Part shown: positions 10,670-22,455 of the stretch, piece after piece | Numbering within the stretch: position 1 is the stretch's first letter | How the letters are laid out: each line of letters opens with the position of its first letter | NCBI GenBank assembly: GCA_030141605.1 | Contig: JAQGDQ010000660.1 | Location: 1-53,052, forward strand | Source of the DNA: Tubiluchus corallicola | Lineage: Eukaryota; Priapulida; Priapulimorpha; Priapulimorphida; Tubiluchidae | Length of the DNA stretch: 53,052 nt | Direction of reading: 5' to 3' | Translations under genes and position numbers: made by a program | The notes under the pieces: model-generated | What the model saw: the letters and a program-made list of their open reading frames with translations, nothing else | Told to the model about the DNA's origin: nothing | The model's database searches: none

Positions 10670-12201
10670 GTGAGTAAATTTTGTTTGTCCTTGGATATTT
10701 ATAGTCCATAGTTTTGCACCTGTTTGTCTTAAAAACAGTCAAGCACTGAGTATAAGTAAATGTGCACATTTTTTTTATACTATCCATGATCCATGTAGTG
10801 TTTTGGTCAAATGTGTGTCATAGTGTTTATCAAATTGCCAATGTTTTAAAACTTGATTTACCAGATGTGTCGATCATTTAAAACTTGTCACGCGGATTAA
10901 TATGGCTCTCGAAAATGCACTATTAATGCACAAATAATAACATTATTGTGACAGAATGATGTTATCCTCAAAGAAAAGGAAGGGGGACATCAACGGATTT
11001 ATAAAAAACAGGAATAACTAAACTAAATTGTCTGATATCATTGGAACTGAAGTGAAAGCTTTTTTCTGGTCTTTACAATAATTAATCAGGCTTCGATTTC
11101 ATTACTTTGGTTGACTATGCAATTAGTATATTCATTAAACCACTCCCCAGATCATAAGATGGTTCTGTAGAATGTGCAAGTCTACATTTTACACTAAGTC
11201 TTGTAATCATGCTTACATAAGTGCTTCTACACAAGGAAAAATAATCAAAAGCCTAATATGATATTTCTTATTGAGTTCTGGCTTCTATAGTAAAACAGCC
11301 CTGCATTTTGCTCTCATGTGTTAAAAAATGTACCCAAACTTGTACCTACTATCTTTTTTATTTAGTTGGTAACCAGTTCATTCAACAGTCAGCAAACTCT
11401 TCTGTGCATCCAATCAATTGCTTTGCATAATACATGCATCTTCAATTTCAACTCTAAGGCCAATCTAAATAACTTTGACGCATATGGCCTGCAAAGACAA
11501 TCCATTGGGATGGATTGCAACAAGACACTACCAAAAATTTTGATCTTAGAGAACTGTAGAGTCCTGCTAAATACCAGATGTTTTCTATTTAATCATTTGG
11601 CATTATATCTTCAAAATTTCTGCTGGCAAGTCAAATCAAGCTGTCTCTGGGCAATTTGGCCTTGACATACTTTACCTTGACATTGATAAAATTGAAATCA
11701 ATATTAAGTCTTCAAAAATATTGTGTATTTTATTGCAGAGTTGCTGTGGCCAAGTCAGTAAAAGGTGGCACATTGGTAGTGGCAGTCCTCACGTATCTTC
11801 ACTTGACCTTGACCTGTAGCACGGTCTTGTATAAGGCACTAAGCTGTTTTTATCTCAAAAGTAACTGATTAACTAAGTCAAAGCAACTCTGCAGTAAAAT
11901 ACATACTGTTTTCGAAGGCATTATTTATCTTTTTTGGCAATAATTACAGATAGTAATAGGCATGTTAGCAGCTGAAAAATATACCGTACTTACAAAAAGC
12001 GTCACCAAGCACTTTGTTCTTGGCTTTGAATTTGGGCTTGAAGATCAATAATGTCTTATCGTACATCCTGTTTTGCATTAAGCTTGGCTGCATTTAGTGA
12101 AACCATAATTCCGCGTGTCACTAGAACACACAGTGTCATTAAGCGGGATGTGTTGTACATTTTCATTTTCATGGATTTTTATTTGTTTTTAATTTTTTCA
12201 G
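10670..12201 (+). other. Intron between WSC3 and WSC4
   Basis: I see no exon or recognisable mobile element here. The two open frames around 11.37-11.87 kb have no domain, no suitable splice phase and simple composition. Confidence 0.5.
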
Positions 12202-12253
12202 AGTGGATTAATGCTCCAGTTGGCTATATGGGTTGTTGGACATACAATAAAAA
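12202..12253 (+). CDS. WSC domain 4, first exon
   Basis: Fifty-two bases lie between acceptor aattttttcag and donor AA|GTCAGT. The exon begins with two bases (phase 1) and ends with two (phase 2). It encodes the N-terminal strand of a WSC domain, INAPVGYMGCWTYNK. The next exon with a matching phase-2 start is 14612, which begins with one base then DELQTV and supplies the rest of the domain. The intron position after GCW differs from that in WSC5 and WSC10. Confidence 0.85.
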
Positions 12254-12639
12254 GTCAGTATTGCCAGTAGTTATTTTTGTTAATTCTTGTTTTAGAGAAT
12301 GTATTATATTTTGTTTTATCAAATGCTTTCTTTCGTAAAGGATTATAAACCATTAACGTGGAATGACCATTAACAAATGCCCTGCAAAGCGGTTACACAA
12401 ATTCTCAAAGCAGGATTGACCTGGATGCATATATGCTGCTCATCTCCAAACACAGGAGAATTACTTGTCAAATTTATTCAAGCTTAACAGTGATTGAGCA
12501 TAAAATGATAAAACAACTCTAGAATTCGTTAATTAATTATGACTATGAATGCCAGAATTTTTATGAATCATTCCATTTATTTGAACAAGTATTACCCATC
12601 GTGGGTAATAAGTTGGAAAAAGGTGATACTGGAAAATTG

Positions 12640-12715
12640 TGGACTAGTTGGCACTTGAACCCAAGACCTAGGAATTATACTCCCTTTAACCAGCTGAGGT
12701 ACTAGTTAAGCTAGA
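12640..12715 (-). repeat. tRNA-like sequence, probable SINE head
   Basis: Read on the minus strand, a box-A-like block (TACCTCAGCTGGTTAAAGG) is followed about 30 bases later by a box-B-like GGGTTCAAGTGCC. That is the spacing of a tRNA-derived polymerase III promoter. The acceptor stem does not pair well and no CCA follows, so this is not a functional tRNA. It is probably the head of a degenerate SINE. Confidence 0.5.
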
Positions 12716-12782
12716 GATTTCCTCCTTGCAGCTCACAATCCAACAGTGCCACCTGTACACATGGCAGTAGGAGAATACTTAT

Positions 12783-12920
12783 GGTATCAATAGTTTCCTA
12801 AATTAGTTGGAAACTAACGGTACAATTAATTAATTATGACTGTTTGTGTACTAATTATGACGATTCATACTTAATTAATGATACGTTAGTTGCCAGCTAA
12901 TTTGGGAAAGTATTGACACC
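12783..12920. repeat. Fold-back element with 37-bp imperfect arms
   Basis: The arms at 12783-12819 and 12884-12920 are reverse complements with about seven mismatches, around a 64-base AT-rich loop that itself repeats AATTAATTA and ATTATGAC. This is a small MITE-like or self-folding unit, next to the tRNA-like sequence. Confidence 0.7.
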
Positions 12921-14566
12921 AATTCAAGAAATTTTCATTCAGATCTAAACTTGGGCAAAACTGGGTGCCTTAATAGGAACAGAAAGGTTGTGCGATTAAA
13001 AAGTTAAAGAAGACCGGACAGATGTTTAGACTCAATTTCATTTTAATTTACTTCCAAAATATACATTTTTTTGCCTATAAAAGTTAACAGTTGTTCCTTA
13101 TTTTAAATAATTAGCTTAGAAAGTTAATTAACGGCAATCGAACACAGCTATTGCTTACGTCAAAAACTAACCACAATTTTTGCAATGGCAGGCGTCTTCC
13201 CTTGCTTGTCAAGCACATTTGCATGGGTGTTACAGTACTGCCTAACCGCATGATGTCATGGAAAATGGGCTTTGCATCATATAACGTCATGAAACTAATA
13301 CAGCAGTTCGTGATCATGGTTATCACGGTACCGCCTCCTATTTATCGACCACGCGTTCGTGACAAAAAGGCACCGCTGCCAATTTTAGTAGGTTCACTGA
13401 ACCACGCGTAGCTTGAAGTTTACTTAAATTGAGTATACACAGTAATTATTATTTTATCTAAGCTTTGACTTACAATAAGCTAGTGTAGTTTTCAATATTT
13501 TAGAGCATTCTTTATTCTGAACTCGTGTTTACACAATCATCCTTTTGCTTTATGTTTTCCTCTAACATAAATTAGACGATCACATTTATGCTCTGGGTAT
13601 GTTTACAAAAGTAGCGAAATTTTTAAAATCCTTGATCAAAAAGCAGCTGATATATACACAGTAGCCCTCACTGTTAGGGATTAAAGCTAAAGCTAGGACT
13701 CTATGGTACATATGTATAATGCGTGATCCGTGAGGCGTAATATGTATACAAGAATTTGTATTTAAACGCATGGATGTGTTTCCAAGTGTATGCAATGTGT
13801 GATGTATAAGCTGCATTCATTCAAAGTTGTTCGCTACTGTCCAAATATGCATCGTGCAGATGGGAAGCTGCCATTGCATAATTGCCAGTGACCATTTTCC
13901 CTCCTTGGTTCCATGGTCAGGTGAGTGGTCATTTCAGTACCAGCACCTAATAATATACATTTCTTCCATTTGAGTTTCTGAGGGGTGGAAGAAGTGTATA
14001 ACTTTGTTGTTCTGCGCATGTAGTTGCAATTCTTTCACTACGTTTTGATACCCACCATATTGTTCTCTCACCTGCAAAATGTTATGCACCCAACAGTCAG
14101 CCTTAGAAATTTTTCTTTGTAGTAGTACCATGATAAGCTAATGCCACCTCTGGGATTATTTTTTGATACTGTTGCACTGAAATTTCCACATGCACATTGC
14201 GTCTAAATATTATTACTTTATTCATTTTCACGAACAGCAGTTTAAAAATGGTGGAAAGTGCTGAAAGCTAACAATCACTACCATCATGCATTACGGATCA
14301 CTGTGATCACATATCGTGCACTATGTGCATCAAGTCCTATCGTAAGGTGAAAATTTGCGGGTAATCTGAGTTCTTTACTAGTCATTAAAGCACGCATTAT
14401 AATATATAGCTTAGACTTGAATGGGACATTTCCAAAACTTTAAATCTTTTGGCATAAATGGCTATGGATGCTTCTTGCCAAATGGCATACGAAATAATGT
14501 TGTTGTTTTTACATATTAGGCTTGGTGGTGTTATATTTAGATATCCCGGATGTAATTCAATCTGTG

Positions 14567-15729
14567 TGTGGTGCTGGTATCAGTAACTTTCTATCTGTGT
14601 TTTGTTTGCAGCGATGAACTGCAAACTGTGTTAGACGGAGCATTTTCAAAGCAAGCATGTATTGATGCATGCTTCTTCGGCGGTAATCCTTTTGCTGGAT
14701 TTGTTTTGGGTGGTCAGTGCATTTGTGGAGTAATGTATGGACAACATGGGCCATCAAGATTACCTTGTAATATTAAATGTCTAACTAAAACAAGTGAGAC
14801 GTGCAGTGGGTTAGATGCCGATTGTGAAACATGTGGTGGTCTTCAAGAGAATTCTATAGAAGTTTTCCAAACAAAATGTAAGGTTTATTTTGTTTATTTT
14901 ACATATTTGAATATGCATGGATAATGGAGAGATTAGTTAAAATCAAACTTAAACCTCACTATAATTAAATTTGAACAACCGCTTTTTTCGTTGCACGTAA
15001 CGAATGACGTAATGAGTACAGTCACACGGTCACCAAAAATCGGTAAATGATAATCGGTAACCAAAGGCACTTTCTGTACTACGTACGTTATTCTCACTCG
15101 CTCTTAGCGAAAATGCGAAACATGGCGATCTTTACAGCAATGTACGTTTACGAAATTTCCTAGAAAAAGGTAAGTTATTTAATTTATGTCACTTTTGTTT
15201 AATAATAACTATGAATCGTGTTATGTGTAATTGCTTGTGTAATCATAATAATGCCTTAAAAAACTTCAGTGTTTGTTGGGATAATATAGGCCTTTAAGTT
15301 AACCTCAAAATGCTGTAAGCAAAATGGTAACCAAGATGGTTATATGACAGACATAACCTTCAAGACAGCAAAAGTAGGAAGAAAATGTGAGAAAGCTTCC
15401 TGATAAAAGGACTACGACAACAGCGATAGAATCATTTATCCGAAACTCACACAGCATAGGTGATAACGTGTGAGAAGGTTTTTTGTTGTGTAGTTCAGGT
15501 TGGACGGTGAAAGAGAAAAGACTAACCTGGTGGATGATGATCACCTTTGCCTTTTGCCTCACCAAACAAAACACGAAATGTTGAGAAATAATATAAATGA
15601 CTAGCATTCATTACATATGACCATACACCACAAAAACATTACAGCATACAATCATTATGAGCAATGATGAGAAGCAAGCTGGAAATCAGTATTAGTAATA
15701 ATCACATTTATATTCCAAAAATCAAAATA
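14567..15729. repeat. Copy 2 of the 1,163-bp identical direct duplication
   Basis: Matches 1-1163 throughout. It includes the exon at 14612-14877 and about 850 bases of downstream intron. Here the sequence upstream of the unit contains the partner exon (12202-12253), so this copy is the one embedded in a coherent gene. Confidence 0.95.
14612..14877 (+). CDS. WSC domain 4, second exon
   Basis: The acceptor is tttgtttgcag and the donor T|GTAAGG; one base in, one base out (phase 2 to phase 1), 266 bases. It encodes DELQTVLDGAFSKQACIDAC, then PFAGFVLGGQCICG, and a cysteine-rich tail (PCNIKC, TC, DC, TCGG) ending SIEVFQT. Joined to 12202-12253 this makes a whole WSC domain with ten cysteines, two more than usual. 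Its exact duplicate is at 46-311. Confidence 0.9.
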
Positions 15730-17176
15730 CATCAAAATAACAGAAAAAATGTCAGCGAAGTAACCGATTTACAAATATCATTATGAAAATGTCGATGAAA
15801 ATTAGCCAGGATCAATGCTGATTGACATGCTAGCAAACAGATAACTGATAATGAACCTTAAAGACGCAGAGCCTAAATACAAAACTAGCTATTCAAATAA
15901 TAGTCAAACAGGTTAGCAACACGTTAGTATGTTAGAAAAGGCAAGGTGAAATCAATGACAAATCAATGAGTAAGAGTCACGAGGCACTAGCAAAAGTGAC
16001 TACAAAGTGCTAAAGAGACCTGAGACCTAATCAAATGATTGATAATGACTTAAATTAGCCAGTAATCATAAATAGTTAAAGGAAAGACTAACCCTCGAAC
16101 AATATTCATTGTTTTTTAATATACACTTAAAAATATTGAAATTACCACTTAATATATTTACATAAAAATGCAAAAATCTTTAAATCATTCCTATCTCCCA
16201 CCAACCGACCCTTGCTGCAAACATATTTGAAAAATTTGGAGTAAGCTGGGGGCTAGCATAAATGCACGCATATCAAAGCTTCTGCAGTTCACTCAGCAAT
16301 TCCACTTTTCTAGCTGAATAAATATTTGTGTCTAACTGTGTTGTGTAAAAATTAGTTCTTGGATCAATATAAGTGCTCAAATAGCTTTATAGATAATCAT
16401 GGAATTCTGGAGTACTGTGAGCATACAAAAGGTGTCGGGCTGTTTACTCAGCTTATAGAGTTCAGTTTTAGTGTGCAAAACTATTATTCTGTTACTTTGT
16501 CAGCATTAACTAGCTGAGTTGAAGATTATTATATTATCGTTGGTAACTGTTTTCATTTCTTAATAGGCAATGGGATTTATCAAGGAACAAAAAATAGTAT
16601 TACTAATTTCTCTAACATTTTGGATTGTTCGTATTTGGTAATAGCACCTAGCGGGCTAAGCGTTTATGTTGTACAGTAACCAGATGATGCCTTTTTTCCA
16701 AAATCAGTGTACCCCCCAAGCTTGAAGTGGTCAGAACGTTAAGTTGATTTTACTAATTACATGAAGCGCTTATCACGATTTCATTGCTGAAATTATCTGA
16801 CATTTTTCTGAAATATTAAAATAAATTCAATTCCCCCCCGAGACTTAAAGTAAAGGTTTTACTTTAACAGCAAAATGATGCTGTCACTTGTCTATGTAAT
16901 CACGGGATAGCCTCCGAAAGAGTGCAGAAATGAAGATATATTTAGACTCATGGCATGTAGCTCAGTCAAGTGGTAAACATTTGAGAGGTTGCTACACAAT
17001 TCGACAGGGACAAAATAAATTTAAATGACATATAAAGCTGTACATTAGAGTAATAAAACTACATATAAATGACATTGACGTTTACAAAACTCTATTTTTT
17101 TAAGTGTTTATAGTCTTTATCAGTTTTACGACTACTATGTTTATTTAATATGAATACTTTACTTTGCTTTGCTTAG
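14878..17176 (+). other. Intron between WSC4 and WSC5
   Basis: The first 0.85 kb belongs to the duplicated unit. A possible extra exon at 16567-16676 is listed separately. A degenerate tRNA-like box A (TAGCTCAGTCAAGTGG) lies near 16955. Otherwise nothing is recognised. Confidence 0.5.
16567..16679 (+). CDS. Doubtful exon, possible truncated CUB-like or alternative terminal exon
   Basis: After acceptor cttaatag a phase-1 open frame runs for 36 codons to TAA. With the one base carried from exon 14612-14877 it would start with cysteine (CNGIYQG) and contain LDCSYLVIAPSGLSVYVV, which resembles the start of a CUB domain (C...C-x-W/Y-x-I-x-AP-x-G). There is no good phase-1 donor before the stop. 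It could be an alternative last exon, a decayed CUB exon or chance. The two-cysteine spacing (19) is shorter than in most CUB domains. Confidence 0.25.
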
Positions 17177-17347
17177 ATAACAAGACTAATTCGGGAGTAG
17201 GACTTTTATCATACATTGAAAAAGTACCGGCAAGAGGACACATAGATGGATGTTTTGAGCATCAAGAAAGTACATTTCCTTCAGCTATTACCTATCAAAC
17301 AGACAGCATGACCGTGGGAATGTGTGTTTATATATGCTATTATCAAA
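17177..17347 (+). CDS. WSC domain 5, first exon
   Basis: The acceptor is tttgctttgcttag and the donor A|GTAAGT; phase 1-1, 171 bases. A spacer (NKTNSGVGLLSYIEKVPARG) precedes HIDGCFEHQ and the paired cysteines MCVYICYYQ. The domain stops after this pair and is completed by exon 20769-20960, whose first two bases complete an Asn codon. The same split position and phase occur in WSC10. Confidence 0.88.
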
Positions 17348-17832
17348 GTAAGTATGGTTTTTTGTGTGCCACTAGGTTGATTGCTGATTATACATAAACC
17401 TTTAGGTTTATTAATTCTGACTTATCACAGTTCAATATCTAAAACTATCATCAAATGTCTGTATACATTAATTTGTAAAACATATGGATACATATACAGA
17501 TTATTTTGCCAAAGTATACTACATTTATATTTTAGATCAATGGCATTGTTATTGGTTGCAAATGTTAACCATATAATATGTAGTTAATACCTAGTAAATC
17601 ACACACACACACACACCGACAGAAGTCAAGATTTAATTCATGAAATATAATGAGACCTCACCTAAGCTTCATGACTTTTACCATGACAAAATAATCTAAA
17701 GATTTAATACCCAAGCATCAACGATTGCAAAGGTAAATCCAGTAAATCCAGACCAAATTTAAATGCACCAGAGCTAGCTGAAGGCTAGCAAAATTTTTAG
17801 TACCATGCACTTCTGCAATTTAAATCAATTTA

Positions 17833-18210
17833 GAACAGTTCTAATTAGTTAAATAAATTTAACGAATTGCTGTGAACCAATGACATCTTGGTTAATCATC
17901 CTACCAAATTTCAACTCTGTTAGCTCATTGAAACGTGCAATTTAAATCAGTGAAAAATTAATTAAACAGCTCTAATTTATTAACTAAATAGCAAATTGTT
18001 ACCACTTTTTTCATTTTAAACCACGCACATCCTAGCTAATCATTGTGGCAATTTTTAACTCATTTGAATGTACAGTTTTCGTTTTGGGTTGATGTAAAAT
18101 TAATTAATTACGTAACTCTAGTTAACTAACTAGTTAAGTGTGACATATTTTCATCGTGAACCAAGGACATTCTAGCTAATCATTACACCATATTTCAACT
18201 TAATAAATAA
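17833..18210. repeat. Three diverged tandem units of about 143 bp
   Basis: The block (G)TGAACCAAxGACAT-CT-GxTAATCAT-ACCAxATTTCAACT recurs at about 17873, 18018 and 18158, each preceded by an AACxxCTCTAATTxxTTAACTAA-like block. The units are heavily diverged but keep order and spacing. Confidence 0.65.
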
Positions 18211-18239
18211 TAATTGATTAAATTCTTTTGGAGCTATAT

Positions 18240-19090
18240 CAACTCATTGGGCATGAAAAATGTAACTTACAAAGGTAACTAAACTGTGCTGGACAGAATG
18301 AATTAATGAATTGTTGACTGAATAACAGAATTTTTTTAAGACCCAAGTTAATGCTCTTAAAATAAAAATAACGTTGAAAAAGACTGACGTATTCTTATGC
18401 CTGTTAGTTCTAGTACATTTGATGTTCAAACTTGATCCACTGGGTAGAAAATTAATTTCTCAAAGAAAGGAATGCGAAACATTTTTCATCATTTTAGCTA
18501 GTTTCATAAAATTGCTATCATTATGCTGAGTATCTAAGTAAATTATGTTTAACTGACAACAAATTTCTTGCACTTGTGTCGAGAAAGATTTAATTCCATA
18601 TATTGTCGAGAAATACAATATATCAAACTTTCTTCACTTTAGCTCTAATATGTTCCTAAAATGTAAGTTTATTATCAGTCCAATGACCCAAGTATTTAAA
18701 TGACAACTTATTTTCTACGTGAGTACCTTCAATTTCAGCATTTTTTTCCACTGATTTGTTAACTATGAAAACCAAATATGAGTGTCTTAGTTTTAGTCAC
18801 ATTTACATCGAAACAGTTACTTTTATGTCATGTATTAACAGTAATAATACAATTCATACAATTCTATTCTTGATTATTTCTGATGGAACCCAGTATAGCC
18901 ATATCATCAGCAAACTGTAAAAAATTTACAGAAGCTTTTATTGATTTGCAAGTCTTTAGCGTTCAACACATACAGAATGGGTTGATACAACGGTGTACAA
19001 CCCTGAGGTATAACTCAAGATACTGTCCCAGTTACAACATACTGTTTATAATTAATCAAAATATTTAAAATCCGTAACTTGGCTGCTGCT
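18240..19090 (-). mobile_element. Decayed LINE reverse-transcriptase fragment, minus strand
   Basis: The reverse complement contains recognisable reverse-transcriptase landmarks in order: PQGCTP at about 19015-19000, the FADDMAILGS catalytic block at about 18917-18888, VTKTKTLIFG near 18790, and FKYLGHW followed by DNKLTF and EHI near 18700-18650. Several stops and frame changes interrupt it, so it is a dead fragment. It appears to be of the Jockey/I/R1 type rather than RTE, judged only from motif style. Confidence 0.75.
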
Positions 19091-19514
19091 GATGATAATA
19101 ATAATAACCTTTAATTTCAAGTCTGTTTTAAATTCAATAGACAACACAACCCTGCTGTGAGGTTTTTATTGCAGACTGTAAATAACTGACTACAACTACC
19201 AAACAGAGATTATTATTACCCAATCTTTACCCTAAATACCACATGCCAGGCATGGCAACAACTGGTACCATTTTTAAAGTCTTTGGTATGAATTGCCGCA
19301 GTGTCGAACTAGCTAGACAGAAAGCGGGCACACGTTAACACTAGAGTTAACCGTTTGGTCTGCTAGTATATTGAATGGATTTACTTTATTTAGCGTAAAA
19401 TGGAGAAGTGCTGTGATAGAATTGAAAGTATAGGTCTTAAATCATCATGTCCATTGACAGGACAAATGTATGTGTTTCTTATGGCTTATAGTGTAAATTT
19501 CTGGGTCTGAAAAG

Positions 19515-19586
19515 TGTGCCTCTATGGTGTAATGATTAGCATAGTTCCAATAGCAGAAGATCTTGTGCTTAAGTACCAGTGTGTAA
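19515..19586 (+). repeat. tRNA-like sequence heading a dispersed repeat
   Basis: CCTCTATGGTGTAATGATTAGC resembles the 5' half of a Glu/Asp-type tRNA, with a weak box-B-like CTTAAGTACCAG about 45 bases later. It directly precedes the dispersed repeat at 19587-19790, so the whole may be a tRNA-derived SINE. It is too divergent to be a working tRNA. Confidence 0.4.
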
Positions 19587-19790
19587 AGTCACTAACAGGA
19601 ATTAGGCACATTTAGGCAAAATAAACTATTTTATTGAAAACAGTAAAGGAGTTTCATAGGTGGCAAAGGTGGCAATGTTACAGCTGGCTTACAACAGGGC
19701 AGCTAAGTAGTAATGCCTACGTTATAAGTAGGATGTACACAATGTGACGGAAGGGAGTGTTGGCACAGTTGAAGTCTTGGTGCTCTTACA
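19587..19790 (+). repeat. Dispersed repeat, copy 2 (pair with 9316-9550)
   Basis: Blockwise near-identity to 9316-9550 with several small deletions. Frame-disrupting changes relative to the sister copy argue against coding function. Confidence 0.75.
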
Positions 19791-20768
19791 AGTGGAGGTG
19801 CAAAAATTATTCAGATTTGTTAATTTAAATTGTTGTGTGCATTTGTATGGGACCGGTTCTACCACTAGGCAAACTAGGCAGTTGCATATGGTGCTAGATT
19901 CTGGAAACAATCCTTTAATTTTAAATTTAGCACACATAATAACACATTTTTTGTGTAATTAGTCAAGTGTCTAATATTTAAATTAAATGAAACGAACTGC
20001 TTGCATTATTTTTTCATGTCAAAATGCATTGATTTATGGACACTAGCAATTAAGTTTGTTCTGCAGCAAAACGCTTTCTTCTTTTGCTATCCAGCTCCCT
20101 AATAATATGTCAGTTCACCCAAACCCATGCTTTTGCTCATATTTTCTTTTGCATTCACAGAGCAGCAGTGTGTGTAATGATTTTGCTGACAATAAAAATA
20201 TTTCTTACAATAGCATTTCTTACAATCTAATTATAGCTGATAAACCTATAAGAATGAAAGTTTTCAGGAGCAGAATACAGAAAAGGAAAGAAACAGCTGG
20301 CAAACATTGAATAGTTGCTTATGAAATATGCAACCAGACCATATAGTTGTGAAGATGACGAATCTAACAAAATGGAGTAAAATGTGAAAAAGAGGGGTTA
20401 CTGTTTCCAAATTTTTTTTTTTTTTTTGATGAGGGAAATCTAGTCAAGAGCAGCAGAAATTTAGCTGTTCATGAAAATCCAGGACATACAATGGAGTCAT
20501 AAGCTCAATTAGTAGTCGACACTAAAATAGCTACATGTAATTAGCTGCACTTAATTAGTACACTATAGTATAAATATAAATATAACAGGCTAATGCACAG
20601 ATACCGTTACATTTTTTTATAATGTTACACAAGAAACATTTTGCAATTGTGATGGATCTGTAGTGAAGGGATTGACTGGGGAGGGGGCGCTACAAATACT
20701 TTTGCCTAAGGCATTAAACTACCTAGAGCCGGTCTTGCATTTATATGATTTGTATAATTACATTGCAG

Positions 20769-20960
20769 ATCTTAAATACGCAGCTGTGGTAGAATATAAT
20801 GCATGCAGCTGTTCCAATGAACTCACTGCTAACCCGACAGTTGGATGTCAGGATGATATGTGTGGTGGACATTTCTTTTCAAAGACTTTCAATGATTTTT
20901 GTGGTCGGAAATCAAAAAACCGTATGGCTGTATACAAAACAGGAGGGCCTCTACACATTG
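20769..20960 (+). CDS. WSC domain 5, second exon
   Basis: The acceptor is tacattgcag and the donor G|GTAAGT; phase 1-1, 192 bases. It encodes LKYAAVVEYNACSCSNEL, then GCQDDMCGG and FCGR, with a closing RMAVYKTGG strand. With exon 17177-17347 the domain has the standard eight cysteines. The ATG used by the overlapping open frame at 20663 is in the intron and not relevant. Confidence 0.88.
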
Positions 20961-21278
20961 GTAAGTAATTGGAAAAGTCTATGACCTTCACTAGTTGTAA
21001 GTTGTTATATTACTTTTGACTTTATTCATCATCATCATTACTTCTGGAGTCACACGTCCTCTGGCATGCAATCACTTTAGTCTGTGCTGCTCTGTTATCT
21101 GCAACCTCCCATGTCTCTGTATGTTTGATATCTAATGATATGTTGATAAGATCTGTTTGGATGAAATTGATGCAAGTTAGCAGCTGTCCTTGTGGTTTCT
21201 TTTCTTTCACCAGTGCTTCTTAGAAAGCTAATTTTAATGGGCTGTCAGCTGGTAGTTGTGGTTATTAATCAGTTTACG

Positions 21279-21600
21279 TGAGTGTTGTGTTTATTAATCG
21301 TGCATGTGTAAACCATGGTAATTGTCTTGACCATTTTCTGTTTGCCAATTTTGTACCAATTCCAAGAGACAAGCGACGCGACTTATCTAGTATTCCTAAT
21401 TATAGGGATATTACACTCTCCTCTCCCTTAGGGAAAATTTTAGACTGGATTATTTTGTGTAAATATTGTGATTACTTGTATACCTAAAAGTTGCAGTTCG
21501 GGTTTAAGCCCAATGTGTCTACTACAGTGGTTGCAGAACTGGTTTCGCAGCAAGCGCTCGTCTTTTACGCCTGTTCCCATACTAGCTTATAACATAAGAC
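21279..21600 (+). mobile_element. LINE reverse-transcriptase N-terminal fragment
   Basis: The frame reads FANFVPIPRDKRRDLSSIPN then a NYRDITLSSPLGKILDWIIL block. In another frame (about 21490-21560) it continues LQFGFKP and VSTT-VAEL. These are the conserved thumb-proximal motifs of non-LTR reverse transcriptases (NYRPIAL, QFGF). A frameshift near 21485 and loss of the rest show that it is dead. Confidence 0.75.
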
Positions 21601-22377
21601 TGAGTGCAGAAAATTTATCTTTTAAGTTTACGTATACATACATGAAGCCAGTCATGTTACCTATGCAAGAACATAAACGATCTTAAATAATATTTACACT
21701 GATAAATCTCATGTTTATAAATATTACGTGACGAAGTTCGAAGCTCATGTTATGATGGCGCATTTTCGATCAGTGAAATTATAAATGGTGGTGTGTGATG
21801 TCCATTACAACAAGATCCAGGTCAAAATCACTTATGGAAACAGAAAGTCGGGAATCAACGGTGGAAATTACAGTTGCAATGATGTCAAAAAGTACAAGTA
21901 AGAGACATAATGGTGAAGGTAATATGAAATCTAATACTTGCGAAAAACCTTTTGTCTGAACTGTTAAAGTTTAGAGCAGAAATGATGTCTGAAATGGGCA
22001 AAATCCAAATTGGTTTGGAGCACCTTAAGGCAGGATGAACATTTTTGGAAACTAAATATAATAATGTTTGTATGACGTATGACAGTGCCTTAACCAGATT
22101 CGAAAATACTGAACAAGAGAACTAGGATCTTAAACCCTTAATGAAAACCACTGAGTCTAAAGTAGCTAACCAAGCTGCAGAAATTAAAAATCCCGAACAG
22201 TATATTCGTAGAGACAGTCTATTAATTTACGGAATCCCAAAGCAGAATGGGGAGAATACTGACAATTTAATTAAGTGCATAGCTAGTGAAATGGGATGGC
22301 CACTAAGCAATACGGACATCAGTGTATCACACTGTATCCCATCAGAGAAAGGTATAGAACCCATTTTAGTAAACTAT

Positions 22378-22455
22378 AATTATTATATAATATAATTATA
22401 TATTATTATAAATTATAATAATATATTATAATACTTATTATATAATATATATTAA
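22378..22455. repeat. AT-only low-complexity palindromic patch
   Basis: About 75 bases almost purely of A and T with overlapping inverted repeats of TATTATAAT type, inside the decayed LINE. Confidence 0.8.

Larger units (their letters stand above)
12254..14611 (+). other. Intron inside WSC4
   Basis: It contains a minus-strand tRNA-like sequence (about 12640-12715) and a fold-back with 37-bp arms (12783-12920). The rest is AT-rich with no domain-bearing frame. Confidence 0.55.
17348..20768 (+). other. Intron inside WSC5
   Basis: It holds a short CA repeat (17601-17616), three diverged tandem units of about 143 bp (17833-18210), a minus-strand LINE reverse-transcriptase fragment (about 18240-19090), a tRNA-like sequence next to a dispersed repeat (about 19515-19790) and a 16-base T run near 20412. 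Confidence 0.65.

Noticed and set aside
16940-17005. tRNA-like sequence with TAGCTCAG box A
   Set aside because: No convincing box B or cloverleaf; at best a SINE scrap.
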